A stretch of 64,000 nt of DNA from Thermoleophilia bacterium. Its GTDB lineage: Bacteria; Actinomycetota; Thermoleophilia; Miltoncostaeales; Miltoncostaeaceae. Positions 43,059-51,929 of the stretch are shown here, one piece after another. The position numbers were made by a program, and so were the translations under genes. The stretch is from assembly GCA_020438485.1 (NCBI GenBank), contig JAGQUM010000023.1, forward strand, positions 1-64,000. The letters run 5' to 3'. Every line of letters starts with the position of its first letter. The first letter of the stretch is position 1. Below the pieces are notes generated by a model that did not search any database, was not told the origin of the DNA, and saw only the letters and a list, made by a program, of their open reading frames with translations.

Positions 43059-45082
43059 GTCCGCGGCCGCGCCGGGGCGTCACTCGCCGCCGAGCGGCGC
43101 GCCGCCCCGGCCTCCTTGCCCGCCTTGCGCTCGGCGTTGCGTACCGTGCGCTTGCCCAGCTCCCTGTCGCCGGTGAGGGCCACCAGCACCCCGTCGCCGG
43201 GCTCGGGCGAGTCCTCGGTCAGCACCGTGAGGCGCCCGCCCCGGTGCGTGAACATCACGACCGCCTCGGGGTGCTCGCGACGGAAGTCCGCGAACGTGAA
43301 CGCGTCCGACAGCGTGGTGCGGCGTACCACCATGCCGCGGTCGGACATCTCGGTCATCCGGGCGTACGTCAGGGCCGGGGAGAACGGGTAGCGGCCCACG
43401 AGGTGCGGCGCCGGCGCCGTGCGGTGGTTCGCCCCGCCCTCGGGGTCGTCGTCGCGCCGCAGCTGCCACGCGTTGCTGCGGCCCAGGATGTGGACGAACT
43501 CCCGGGCCGCGATCGAGTTGGTGGAGTCCACGTCGGTGGCGGCGATGAAGGTGCCGATGCCGGCCAGTTCCAGGTCCTCGACGGCGAACTCGCTGACGAT
43601 GTTGGTCTTGACCGCCGACAGGCCCTTCATGCGGGCCCGCGACACGTCCTGGGCGCGGTCGCTGACGACGACCGTCGGCACGTCCAGCGCGTCGAGCTGC
43701 TCGGCCGCCTGCACCACCCACGGGGCGGCGCCCGCGAACAGCACCCCCTGCGGCGACGTGGTGGCCAGGCCGAGGCGCTCGGCCAGGCGCCCCACGCCGA
43801 GGCCGTAGACCGCGACGGTGCACACGATGAGGATGAACACGATGGGCACGAGTCGCTGCGCGTCGTCGCCCAGCGACGCCAGCGACGACGCCTGGCGCTC
43901 GAGCTCGGCGGCGCGCCCGGGGTCGGCGGCGCCCGCCGCGCGCTGCGCCAGCACGTCGGCGGCGTGCTGGAACTCCAGGGCGAAGATGCTGGTGACCGAC
44001 GCCGCCACGATGCCCCGCGGGGCCATGAACGCCAGCAGCGTGCGCTCACGACGGGTGGCGGCGGTGCCGTGCAGCCCCAAGAAGACGCTGACGGGGCGCA
44101 CCAGCACGACCGCCAGCGCCACGAGCCCGAGCGCCTGGGGGGCCACGTCGCGCACCTGGTCGAGGCCGACGCGCCCGGCCAGCACGATGAACAGCACGCC
44201 CACCAGCAGAACCTGCAGGTGTTCCTTGAACTCGCGCACGTGGCGCAGTTCCAGGCCGGGGACGTTGGCCAGAACGATGCCCAGCACGGTCACGGTGAGC
44301 AGGCCGGACTCGGACGCCGCGGCGTTCGACGCGACCTGGCAGCCGAGCGCGACGCCCAGGAACAGCACGCCCTGCAGGTAGTCGGGGACCCAGTGGCGGC
44401 GCACGACCCACGCCAGCAGCAGCCCCACGGGCACGGACAGGGCCAGTGAGACGGCGAGCGTCCGCGCGAGGCTTGCGGCGATGACCGCCGCCGTGTCGCC
44501 CTCCCCCTGGGCGATGATCGCCTGCGCCACCAGGACGGCGAGGATGGCGCCGACGGGGTCGACGACGATGCCCTCCCAACGCAGCAGCGACGATACCCGC
44601 CGGGTGGGGCGCATCTGGCGCAGGATCGGGTTGATGACCGTGGGGCCGGTCACGACGAGGATCGCGCCCACCAGCGCGGCCAGCCGCCCGTCGATGCCCA
44701 CGGCGTAGGCGGCGCCGGTCAGCAGCCCCCACGCGATCAGGGGGACGGCGCTGCACAGGCGCACCACGGGTCCGCCGATGCCCCGCAGCTCGCGGAACCG
44801 CAGCGTGAGGCTGCCCTCGAAGAGGATCACGCCGACCGCGAGCGTCGCGGCGGCGAACACCATGTCGCGGCCCAGCACGTCGTCGGCGCTCTGCCACTGG
44901 CCCACCGCGAACCCGGTCAGCAGGAGCAGCAGCAGGGAGGGGATGCGCAACGCCCACGCGAGCCACTGGCAGCCGACGGCAAGCGCGATGACGAGCCCCA
45001 GGTACGTGGGGAGCCCGATGGCGCCCCCCGCCGGCGCGGACGCCGCGAGGGGCAGCCCGGCGATGTCGAGGCCCGGGAGCAC
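43055..45082 (-). CDS. CPA1 cation/proton antiporter with C-terminal RCK-like domain (NhaP/CvrA-like)
   Basis: The 675-residue protein has 12-13 membrane helices over the first 430 residues (LLLLLTGFAVGQ, VGVILFEGSLTLRF, ILVVTGPTVINPILRQM near 140-156, WEGIVVDPVGAILAVLV near 167-183, with the expected acidic residues) and a cytoplasmic tail with a TrkA-N-like Rossmann unit (about 440-540) and a TrkA-C-like segment at the end. This architecture matches K+/H+ or Na+/H+ antiporters that are gated by nucleotide binding. A GTG start lies six bases after TAACCT. Confidence 0.86.
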   Translation of the reverse strand: MLPGLDIAGLPLAASAPAGGAIGLPTYLGLVIALAVGCQWLAWALRIPSLLLLLLTGFAVGQWQSADDVLGRDMVFAAATLAVGVILFEGSLTLRFRELRGIGGPVVRLCSAVPLIAWGLLTGAAYAVGIDGRLAALVGAILVVTGPTVINPILRQMRPTRRVSSLLRWEGIVVDPVGAILAVLVAQAIIAQGEGDTAAVIAASLARTLAVSLALSVPVGLLLAWVVRRHWVPDYLQGVLFLGVALGCQVASNAAASESGLLTVTVLGIVLANVPGLELRHVREFKEHLQVLLVGVLFIVLAGRVGLDQVRDVAPQALGLVALAVVLVRPVSVFLGLHGTAATRRERTLLAFMAPRGIVAASVTSIFALEFQHAADVLAQRAAGAADPGRAAELERQASSLASLGDDAQRLVPIVFILIVCTVAVYGLGVGRLAERLGLATTSPQGVLFAGAAPWVVQAAEQLDALDVPTVVVSDRAQDVSRARMKGLSAVKTNIVSEFAVEDLELAGIGTFIAATDVDSTNSIAAREFVHILGRSNAWQLRRDDDPEGGANHRTAPAPHLVGRYPFSPALTYARMTEMSDRGMVVRRTTLSDAFTFADFRREHPEAVVMFTHRGGRLTVLTEDSPEPGDGVLVALTGDRELGKRTVRNAERKAGKEAGAARRSAASDAPARPRT

Positions 45083-45088
45083 CGCGGC

Positions 45089-45094
45089 AGGTTA
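45089..45094 (-). promoter_or_regulatory. -10 box for the CPA1 antiporter
   Basis: TAACCT, six bases before the GTG at 45082; leaderless arrangement. Confidence 0.5.
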
Positions 45095-45130
45095 GCCGCG
45101 CCGGCGGGGGAGGCCGGCGACCTCCCCGGG

Positions 45131-45136
45131 TAAGGT
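45131..45136 (+). promoter_or_regulatory. -10 box for the tRNA gene
   Basis: TAAGGT, 14 bases before the tRNA 5' end. No clear -35. Confidence 0.45.
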
Positions 45137-45149
45137 GCCCGGTGCGAGC

Positions 45150-45223
45150 GGGCGTGTAGCTCAGTTGGTTAGAGCAGGGGACTCATAATCCCTGGGTCCT
45201 GGGTTCGAATCCCAGCGCGCCCA
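45150..45223 (+). tRNA. tRNA with CAT anticodon (elongator Met or lysidine-type Ile2)
   Basis: All four stems pair: acceptor GGGCGTG/CGCGCCC (one G-U), D stem GCTC/GAGC, anticodon stem GGGGA/TCCCT around loop CTCATAA, and T stem CTGGG/CCCAG with TTCGAAT. It is 74 bases to the discriminator A and the CCA is not encoded. It is not initiator tRNA, which has a mismatched first pair and a GGG/CCC anticodon stem around the same loop. Met versus Ile2 cannot be settled by anticodon alone; the G-rich anticodon stem slightly recalls Ile2. Confidence 0.93.
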
Positions 45224-45590
45224 TGCCTCGATAAGCCCTTCCGCACGTCGTTTCACGGCCTGTTCCATCGACGGATACCCTGTGGAGGTCGTGTCGGCGC
45301 TCCTGGGGCGGACGAGCGTGCCCGGCGTCTGCCGCCGCGGTGGCCCCGACGTGGTCGCCTACCGTGCTCCGTCCGGCACGCAGCGTCGCCGGACCGAGGC
45401 CAAGCTCGGGGAGGCCCGGGCCTGAAGACCGAGCATCCGGCGATGCCCATCAGCAAGTGAGCGGTGGAGTCGCTCACGAGCGTAATAGAAACGCGGGCAG
45501 ACCACATGCGGCACGCTGTCAACAGCGATGCGCTGGCATCCGTGCGACTCAGGGGGCCGATCGCGCCTGGATAAACGGGGCGATCGCTGC
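45224..45590. other. gene-free stretch after the tRNA
   Basis: About 370 bases with more A/T-containing patches than the surroundings and no gene that I can defend. A plus-strand frame from about 45282 to a TGA at 45423 encodes some 47 residues with no known match and looks like a remnant. The interval follows a tRNA 3' end and precedes an unusual gene and an IS fragment, so it probably belongs to a decayed integrated element. No repeat of the tRNA 3' end was found downstream. Confidence 0.4.
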
Positions 45591-46580
45591 TCACGGGCGC
45601 GGTACCGCTCCGAGGATCCAACCCTCCTCGTGGATGGCGACCCTCCGCTGCTGATCGTTCAGGTGCGGGAGCGCGAACAGGCCCGGGAGGTCGCCGCCGA
45701 CATCCATCTCCCGGATCCGTGTACACACCAGGCGCACCTGCGCCTGGTCCCGGATCGCCCCGGTCTCCTCGACGGCGGCCCTCACATGCGGGTCAGGCAC
45801 GATGCCCGGCCAGATCTCAGCGTGGAGGACCCCAGGCGTGAGCCCGTGAGCCGGGTCGCCGACGAAGCCGCTCTCGAACGGCCAGACACGACTCACCGGG
45901 GAAAGGATCTTGTCGTCCCGCAACGCGCGCACGTACGGGATGCCAAGCACCGCCTGGCTGCCTACCGATCCTGCGTAGGCGAGCTTCCAGCTCTCCTGGA
46001 CGCCCTTGAGTGCCTTCTCGGTCCATCGCAGCCGCTCGACGGCCAGTCCCCGGCGTCCCGTGAGGGGGAACGTGAACAGCCCCTTCATCGTGTGGCCCAG
46101 CCCGGGTGGCGCAACCGCGTTTCCGCATCCCCAGAAAGGTCCGGCCGGCGCGCCGAACAGGCCGTTCAATTGAGCCGCGACTTCAAAGCGGTTGCTGTTG
46201 TTGGGCCCCGGGGTGTCATCGGCAACCCGTGCGGAGAGCTCGTCCCATACGGCTCGCCACGGTGCCTCCCCGACGAGCCCGAGGCCCACCGCGAAGCCGG
46301 CGGGATACCCGTAGGGGAAGTCGAAGCCCACCAGCACGCGGTTGCCGCGCTCAACGTGCATCAACAGGCGGTCACGGGCGTGCTCCGCTGCTGCCGACCG
46401 TGTCCGGACGTAGACCTCACTGGCGATCTCGCCTCCCACGATCTCGGTCGCGACGGCGGCTTCCGGGGCACCCAGCGGACCGAGCTCACCGATCCAGATC
46501 GCATCCCTCCTGGGCTTGGCGCTGGTCGGCCTGTTGGCCGAGCTCCAGTCCACGAACAGGTAGGCATCGAACAGGGGCAT
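45591..46580 (-). CDS. uncharacterised protein with VDWS N-terminus
   Basis: A 329-residue soluble protein starting MPLFDAYLFVDWSSANRP. A second strong block is VLVGFDFPYGYPAGFA near residues 82-97, then WRAVWDELSARVADD near 107-121, NRFEVAAQLN and FWGCGNAVAP near 150-159. An early Asp on a beta-strand followed by DFPYG resembles RNase H-like or DUF429-type nuclease folds, but this is only a resemblance. Close relatives in databases carry inconsistent cofactor-synthesis labels, as I recall. Codon usage is slightly less GC-biased than neighbours and it sits in the tRNA-linked island, so it may be a horizontally acquired gene. Confidence 0.6.
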   Translation of the reverse strand: MPLFDAYLFVDWSSANRPTSAKPRRDAIWIGELGPLGAPEAAVATEIVGGEIASEVYVRTRSAAAEHARDRLLMHVERGNRVLVGFDFPYGYPAGFAVGLGLVGEAPWRAVWDELSARVADDTPGPNNSNRFEVAAQLNGLFGAPAGPFWGCGNAVAPPGLGHTMKGLFTFPLTGRRGLAVERLRWTEKALKGVQESWKLAYAGSVGSQAVLGIPYVRALRDDKILSPVSRVWPFESGFVGDPAHGLTPGVLHAEIWPGIVPDPHVRAAVEETGAIRDQAQVRLVCTRIREMDVGGDLPGLFALPHLNDQQRRVAIHEEGWILGAVPRP

Positions 46581-46773
46581 CGATCTGCTCCTTCTGGCGC
46601 GTCAGTGCCTGGGGCCACCCGCGGATGAGCGGGTCGGGTTTCTCCAAGCCGTTGCATCCAGCACCCTTCGGATGCCAAGAGCGAGGTCCTCCGGGCGTCC
46701 TCCCGGGCGCTGGGGTCGCCCCGCTTCTGCGGACACCGATCGAAGGGTGATGATGCGCCTCCAAGGAGTCCGC

Positions 46774-46965
46774 ATGGAGCAAGCCCAACGGCGCAAGCGG
46801 AGTGAGTTCAGCGAGGAGTTCACGGTCCGCGCCGTTGAGCTGATCAAGTCGTCGGGCAAGTGGGTGGGAGATGCCCGCCGGGAGCTCGATCTCACCGAGA
46901 CGGCGGTCCGTCGTTGGGTGATGCGGCCCCGCATCGACGCCGGCGCGGACCTCGGGCAACCGCTC
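46774..46965 (+). pseudogene. IS3/IS911-type transposase OrfA remnant
   Basis: About 60 residues match the N-terminal HTH of IS3-family OrfA: RRKRSEFSEEFTVRAVELIK, then WVGDARRELDLTETAVRRWV and a degraded IDAG. After this the frame continues only as nonsense antisense to the potassium transporter gene. There is no OrfB and no terminal inverted repeat that I can see. It marks the right end of the tRNA-linked island. Confidence 0.7.
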
Positions 46966-47040
46966 TGCCCCCCATCCCCCGCCTCCCGCGCGCCGGACCT
47001 CCACCGTGCGCGGACAGGTCGAACGCGGGCCCGGCGGGCG

Positions 47041-48429
47041 CTACCCCACGATGGGGCGTTCCTCCGGGTAGCGGTACAGACGCCGGCGCTCTCGCACCGC
47101 GATCGCCGCCACCAGGGTGAGCATCCCGGCGCGGCCGAACAACATCAGCGCGCACAGCACCACCTTGCCCGCCGCCGGGAGGTCCGGCGTGATACCCGTC
47201 GACAACCCACACGTGGCGAACGCGGAGATGGTCTCGAACAGCACGGCGTCGAGGCGGAAGTCGGTCAGCAGCAGCAGCGTCGTGGTACCGGCCCACACGG
47301 CGACGGCTGCCAGCAGCACCACGGACACCGCCAGACGCACGACCCCGATGGACAGGCGACGACGGCCGATGTTGACGTCCTGAAGACCCCGCCCCTCCGC
47401 CCACGCAGCGGCCACGATCACCGCGAACGTCGTCACGCGGATGCCGCCGGCGGTCGACGAGCTACCGCCCCCGATGAACATCATCCCGTCGATGAAGAAG
47501 CGCGTGGGGTCCTGCATGTGCCCGGGGTCCACCAGGCTGAAACCACCCGAGCGGGGCATGACCGCCGTGAAGAACGCGGCGACCGGCCGGTCGACGAGCG
47601 CGAAGCCGCCCAGCGTGTCGCGGCGCGTCCACTCCAGCGCGCCGATCACCACCGTGCTCACCGCCAGCAGCGCCAGCGTGGTCCACACGGTCAGCTGCGT
47701 GTGCATCGACCACGGCGCGGGACGCCGGAACCGCCGCAGCACCTCCAGCTGCACCGGGAATCCCACGGAACCCACCAGCACGGCGACCGCGATGGGCAGG
47801 GTCAGGAACCAGTCGGACTCGCTGCCCGCCGGCAGACCCCCGGGGTGGATGACGAACCCCGCGTTGTTGAACGCGGACACGGCGTAGAACGCCGAGTGAC
47901 CCGCCGCGGTGCTGAGCGACTCGTGCATCTGCAGGAACCGCGGGAACAGCACGGCGGCGATGACCAGCTCGAGTGACGTCGACACCAGCAGGATCACGCT
48001 GAGGAGCGACCCCACCTCGCCCAGATGCTGCGCCTTGGTCTCCTGGGCCACGATCAGCCGCTGCTGCAACCCGAGGCGGCGCGACACCGTGCGCACCAGG
48101 ATCGCGGCCAGCGTCAGCGTGCCCAGCCCGCCGAGCTTGATCGCCACGGCGATCACGACGTGGCCGAACGTGGTCCAGTACGTCGCCGTATCGACCGTGG
48201 TAAGGCCCGTCACGCATACCGCCGACGTGGCGGTGAACAGGGAATCGACAAGCGACGCCCGATGCCCGTCCGCGCGCGAGACGGGCAGGTGCAGCAGAAA
48301 CGTCGTGGCCGCGATCACCAGCGCGAACGCCCCCAATGCCAGGCGCGCCGGATGGAGCGCCGGGTTCCCGGGCCGCTCGGGCGGGCCCCGGCGGTGGTCC
48401 CGCGCGGCCCCGGGGGCGCCCGCACTCAC
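47041..48429 (-). CDS. TrkH/KtrB-family potassium channel-like transporter subunit
   Basis: The 462-residue protein shows the four-fold pore repeat of the family, with selectivity-loop segments TSAVCVTGLTTVD near 69-81, SAFNNAGFVIHP near 181-192, MPRSGGFSLVD near 290-300 and SAFATCGLSTGITP near 409-422. The length fits KtrB. It needs a KtrA/TrkA RCK subunit, which is not adjacent in the window. Together with kup and the antiporter it forms a K+-related cluster on both sides of the tRNA island. Confidence 0.9.
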   Translation of the reverse strand: MSAGAPGAARDHRRGPPERPGNPALHPARLALGAFALVIAATTFLLHLPVSRADGHRASLVDSLFTATSAVCVTGLTTVDTATYWTTFGHVVIAVAIKLGGLGTLTLAAILVRTVSRRLGLQQRLIVAQETKAQHLGEVGSLLSVILLVSTSLELVIAAVLFPRFLQMHESLSTAAGHSAFYAVSAFNNAGFVIHPGGLPAGSESDWFLTLPIAVAVLVGSVGFPVQLEVLRRFRRPAPWSMHTQLTVWTTLALLAVSTVVIGALEWTRRDTLGGFALVDRPVAAFFTAVMPRSGGFSLVDPGHMQDPTRFFIDGMMFIGGGSSSTAGGIRVTTFAVIVAAAWAEGRGLQDVNIGRRRLSIGVVRLAVSVVLLAAVAVWAGTTTLLLLTDFRLDAVLFETISAFATCGLSTGITPDLPAAGKVVLCALMLFGRAGMLTLVAAIAVRERRRLYRYPEERPIVG

Positions 48430-48485
48430 GTGATCTCTGGTCCTCGGATGCGCGGGAGTCTATCCCCGGGGCGCCGGGGGCCGGG

Positions 48486-48735
48486 TCAGGGCCCGTCCCG
48501 CCACCCCGGCACGGGAACCGCGTCGCCGTCGAGGAACGTCACCGCCTCCCCCGTGACGCGCGCCACGCGCTCGTTGCGGGCGTGCGACAGCCCCCGGCCG
48601 CCGCCGTCGGCCATCACGTCGCACACCCTTCCGGGTCGCCCGGGCGGCGACGGCCCGGCGCACCGGCGCCTCCCGCCGGTCGGTGTCGCAGCGCACCGCC
48701 GCGGTGGCGGTCGGCGTCGAGGTGGATGCGATCAC
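48486..48735 (-). pseudogene. glycosyltransferase family 2 remnant
   Basis: On the minus strand a frame ending at 48486 reads GLSHARNERVARVTGEAVTF then LDGDAVPVPGW, the classic GT2 block (A-R-N-x-G...G-E-x-x-x-F-L-D-x-D...P-x-W). The preceding 150 bases are open in a different frame (start at 48735) and look like a degraded N-terminus. Both the start and everything after the DxD motif are missing, so this is a dead fragment between TrkH and the next operon. Confidence 0.5.
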
Positions 48736-48781
48736 GGGTTCCCAGGATGCGTCACGGGCGCCGTGAACCCGCCCCGTCCGC

Positions 48782-49531
48782 CTAGGTGCGCGGCTCCAGA
48801 CTCGTCAGCGTCTCGTCGACCTCGAAGTCGAGGTCGGTGGGGCCCTTGAGCGACGAGTCGATCGTGTAGCGCACCACCAGGTGCGTCTTCGGGTCCACCC
48901 AGAACTGCTCCACCCGGGTGCCGGTGTACTCGCCCGTCGCCTGCTGATCGAACCGGTAGACGTTGGCCTTGACGGTCTGCGTCCCCACGGTGACGTCCTC
49001 CGCCGGCCGCTGCGTGGCCTTCACCGCCATGGTGATCGTGCCGGTTTGGTGGTTGCCGCCCCACGGGGCGTGCGCGCCGGTCGGGATGCGCAGCAACTGG
49101 GGCTTCCAGTCGCGCTCCACCACGTTGCGCACGGGCCCCACCGAGATCCGCGTGACCGCCTTCGTGAGGTACGCCCCGTCGGGTTTCAGGGCGAACACGG
49201 CCTCCTCGGTGTGTTCGGCCGAGTACAGGGTCTTGGTCTCGTAGCCGCCCTCGCGGTGCAGCAGCATCATCGGCGCCGTGTCGGGCAGCGTGCGCTCGAT
49301 CGTGATCCCGCGGACGATCTTCTCGCGCCCCTTCACGCGGTACTGGTACACGCCCTGCGGCGGGAGGCCCGCCTGCCCCTGACGCGCCGGGCCCGCCTGC
49401 GCGCGGAAGTCGCTGAGGACGTCGTCGGTCTTCGCCTCGGTCTGGTCGTCCAGCGTCGAGACGAACCACGCGACGCCGCCGGCCACCACCAGGGCGGCGA
49501 CGACGCCGCCGACGAGGATCGGTTTCTTCAT
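48782..49531 (-). CDS. membrane-anchored extracytoplasmic protein of unknown function
   Basis: The 249-residue protein has a short N-terminal signal anchor (KKPILVGGVVAALVVAGGVAWFV) with no lipobox, then a hydrophilic region, then a beta-rich domain (about 60-245) with strands VYQYRVKGREKIVRGI, GYETKTLYSAEHTEEAVFAL, GTITMAVKATQ, VKANVYRFDQQATGEYTGTR and THLVVRYTIDSSL. It has a vague LolA/LppX-like appearance but no diagnostic motif. TAG stop and the ATG six bases after CATAGT fix the ends. Divergent from the EAL-domain gene. Confidence 0.7.
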   Translation of the reverse strand: MKKPILVGGVVAALVVAGGVAWFVSTLDDQTEAKTDDVLSDFRAQAGPARQGQAGLPPQGVYQYRVKGREKIVRGITIERTLPDTAPMMLLHREGGYETKTLYSAEHTEEAVFALKPDGAYLTKAVTRISVGPVRNVVERDWKPQLLRIPTGAHAPWGGNHQTGTITMAVKATQRPAEDVTVGTQTVKANVYRFDQQATGEYTGTRVEQFWVDPKTHLVVRYTIDSSLKGPTDLDFEVDETLTSLEPRT

Positions 49532-49537
49532 CGTTTC

Positions 49538-49543
49538 ACTATG
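49538..49543 (-). promoter_or_regulatory. -10 box for the membrane-anchored protein gene
   Basis: CATAGT, six bases before ATG 49531; leaderless arrangement. Confidence 0.5.
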
Positions 49544-49597
49544 GCAAGCGCCCCGGACCGCATCGGCGACCGCCATCGCAGCCGGGACGAATTCGTG

Positions 49598-49626
49598 TGA
49601 CGTTTCGCCGCGCGGTGCAAACGTCA
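49598..49626. promoter_or_regulatory. long dyad upstream of the EAL gene
   Basis: TGACGTTT and AAACGTCA, a perfect eight-base inverted repeat with a 13-base spacer, ending 11 bases before the ATG at 49638. Candidate operator for an unidentified dimeric regulator. Confidence 0.45.
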
Positions 49627-49637
49627 AGAACCTCCAG

Positions 49638-51801
49638 ATGCAGGCCGATTCTCTGGACGTGACCCCGCGCGCGCCGATACGCGATCGACCCATCCTGCTT
49701 GCCCTCGTCGTCGCCCTCGCCGTGGTGGGCGCCACGCTGACCGCGTGGCTGTCCGGTCGCATGGGCGTGGCCATGGCGTCGCTCATCGGGATGGATGCCG
49801 CCGCGGCCATGTCGCTGATCGCGGCGTGGCGCTTCACCGGCGCCAGGTCGGTGGCGGACGGCCGCCAGCGCCGGGCGTTCACGATGTTCGCGCTGGGCTG
49901 CGCCCTCTGGGGTGCCGGGGCCGTCCCCTACTCCGCGTTCATCCTCACGGGCGGCAGCCCCGTCGAGCCCGGCGCGTGGTCGCAGGCGGGCTTCGCGCTG
50001 GCGTACATCCCGTGGTTCTGCGGGCTGTGGCTGCTGCGCCAGCCCATCCTGGCCGACGGCCGCCGCACGCTGCTGGACGTGGGCGTGGTCGAACTGGGCG
50101 CGTTCACGATCGTGGGCGCCGGGGGCGCCGGCCTGCTGTGGAACACCGACGTCGGGGTCGTGGACAACGCGGGCCTGCTGGCCGCCGCCGTCGCGGACAC
50201 CCTGCTGGTGATCGCCGCGTGCAACGCGGTGCGCCGCGTGTCGTTCACCCATCGCGCGTTCTCCATGTGGCTGCTCGCCGGCACGTGCCTGATGCTGATC
50301 GCCGACGCCGGGACCGCGTACGCCGCCACGCGCGGCCCGATCAGCTGGATGGCGGGCTCCAGCATCGCGCTGTACTGCGTCGTGTTCGCGACGTTCGCCA
50401 TCGCATCCGGGCGGCCCGCGGGCGTGCGCGACGCGACGCTGTCGGGCGAGCGGGTGACGTTCGCCATCGCGATGACGGCCCTGGCCCTCGCGGGGCCGTG
50501 CACGTTCTACGGGCCGGACTGGCTGCGCTGGCCCATGTGGATCATCGTGGCCGTCATGGCGTGGCGCATGCTCTGCATGATCGAGCGCCAGCGAGTGCCG
50601 GACCGCGACCCGCTGACCGGCATGTATGAGCTGAAGCCGCTGCTGCGCCACGGCGTTCGGCACGTGGAACTCCACGCACGGGTTCCGGGCCGGGGATGCG
50701 GTGCTGAAGCACCTGTCGGAGCTGCTCGTGGACCTCGACACGGGCCCCGGGGTGTGGGGCCGCGTGTCGTCCAACCGCTTCAGCTGGATCGGCGTGGTCG
50801 ACGGCCCCGGCGAGGCCCGCCGCGTGGCCCGGATGATCTGCGACGCCGCGGCCGACAACCGGGCGGGCCTGGCACCCCGCACCGGCCTCGCCATCTGCCC
50901 GCAGGACGCCGTCACGCCCGAGAGCGCCCGCGCCGCCGTGCGCGAGGCCATGGACGCCGCCCGCGACGCCGGCGAGAACCTCGTGGCGTTCGACGGCGGC
51001 CTGATGGACGGGGCCAACCCCACCGGCGCGCCGTCCGCGTCGTTCCGCGCACGTCGCAAGCGGATCGCGGCGATCATGGACGCCCCCGACGCCCTGACCC
51101 CCGTGTACCAGCCGATCGTCCACATGGCGACGCTCGCGGTGTCCGGGTACGAGGCCCTGACCCGCGTCAACGCCGAGCCGCGCCTGGGCCCCGATCAGTG
51201 GATCACCGAGGCCAAGCGCGTCGGCCTGGGGCTGGAGTTCGAGGCCGAGTGCATCCGCCGGGCGCTCGCGAACCGGGCCGACCTGCCCGCGGGCGCCTAC
51301 CTCTCGGTGAACTCCAGCCCCGAGCTCGTCCTGTCCGGCCGGCTCGACACCCTGCCACCCACCGGGCCGCTGGAATGGCTCATGATCGAGATCACCGAGC
51401 ACGAGGCGGTGACGGACTACGGCGAGCTGGGGAATCGTCTCGACAACCTGCGCGGCCGCGGCGCACGCGTCGCGGTGGACGACCTCGGTGCCGGGCACTC
51501 CACGCTGCGCCACGTGATGCAGATGAGCCCGGACTTCGCGAAGCTCGACCGCTCGCTGGTGGAGGGCATCGACCGCGACGGCGCCAAGCAGGCCCTGGTG
51601 CGCTCCATGGTCGCGTTCAGCAACGAGGTGGAGTGCTCGCTGGTGGCCGAGGGCGTCGAGACGCCGGCGGAGATGCAGACGCTGCGCGGTCTCGGCATGG
51701 ACCTCGGCCAGGGTTACCTGTTCCAGCGCCCCGAGCCGGCCATCGCGCCGCGCCTGTCCGAAGACCGACGACGCGTGATCGCGGCGATCCGCGCGGCGTA
51801 G
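49638..51801 (+). pseudogene. membrane protein with degenerate GGDEF and intact EAL domain, interrupted by a deletion/frameshift
   Basis: Frame 1 (49638 to about 50655) encodes eight or nine membrane helices and the start of a GGDEF domain (DRDPLTGMYELKPLLRHG). Frame 2 (from about 50656 to 51801) resumes at FGTWNSTHGFRAGDAVLKHL, equivalent to the F-K-x-x-N-D-x-x-G-H-x-x-G-D block, so about 20 residues and a non-multiple of three bases are missing. The GGDEF signature itself is lost (SSNRF). The EAL domain keeps YEALTRV, LSVNSSPE, ITEHEAV, VAVDDLGAGHSTL, KLDRS and VAEGVET, so it looked catalytically competent for c-di-GMP hydrolysis. Two ORFs may still be expressed; an assembly error is possible. 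Confidence 0.75.
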
Positions 51802-51819
51802 CCCGCGCCGGGGTTGGGC

Positions 51820-51837
51820 CCCCGGGACAACCCGGGG
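51820..51837 (+). terminator. hairpin after the EAL gene
   Basis: Perfect CCCCGGG / CCCGGGG stem with ACAA loop, 18 bases after the stop codon. Confidence 0.5.
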
Positions 51838-51929
51838 CGCACGAGCCCTGGTTCGGGGTCCATCGGGACGAGCCTCCTCGCGGACGATCCTCACGGCATC
51901 AGACGCCCTCCCCGGAAGGACCGACCGCC

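Noticed and set aside
45150-45223. initiator tRNA-fMet
   Set aside because: The first base pair is G-C and the anticodon stem is GGGGA/TCCCT, unlike initiator tRNA.
45253-45726. 157-residue minus-strand open frame after the tRNA
   Set aside because: Pro/Arg/Gly-rich with no domain, overlaps the end of a better gene.
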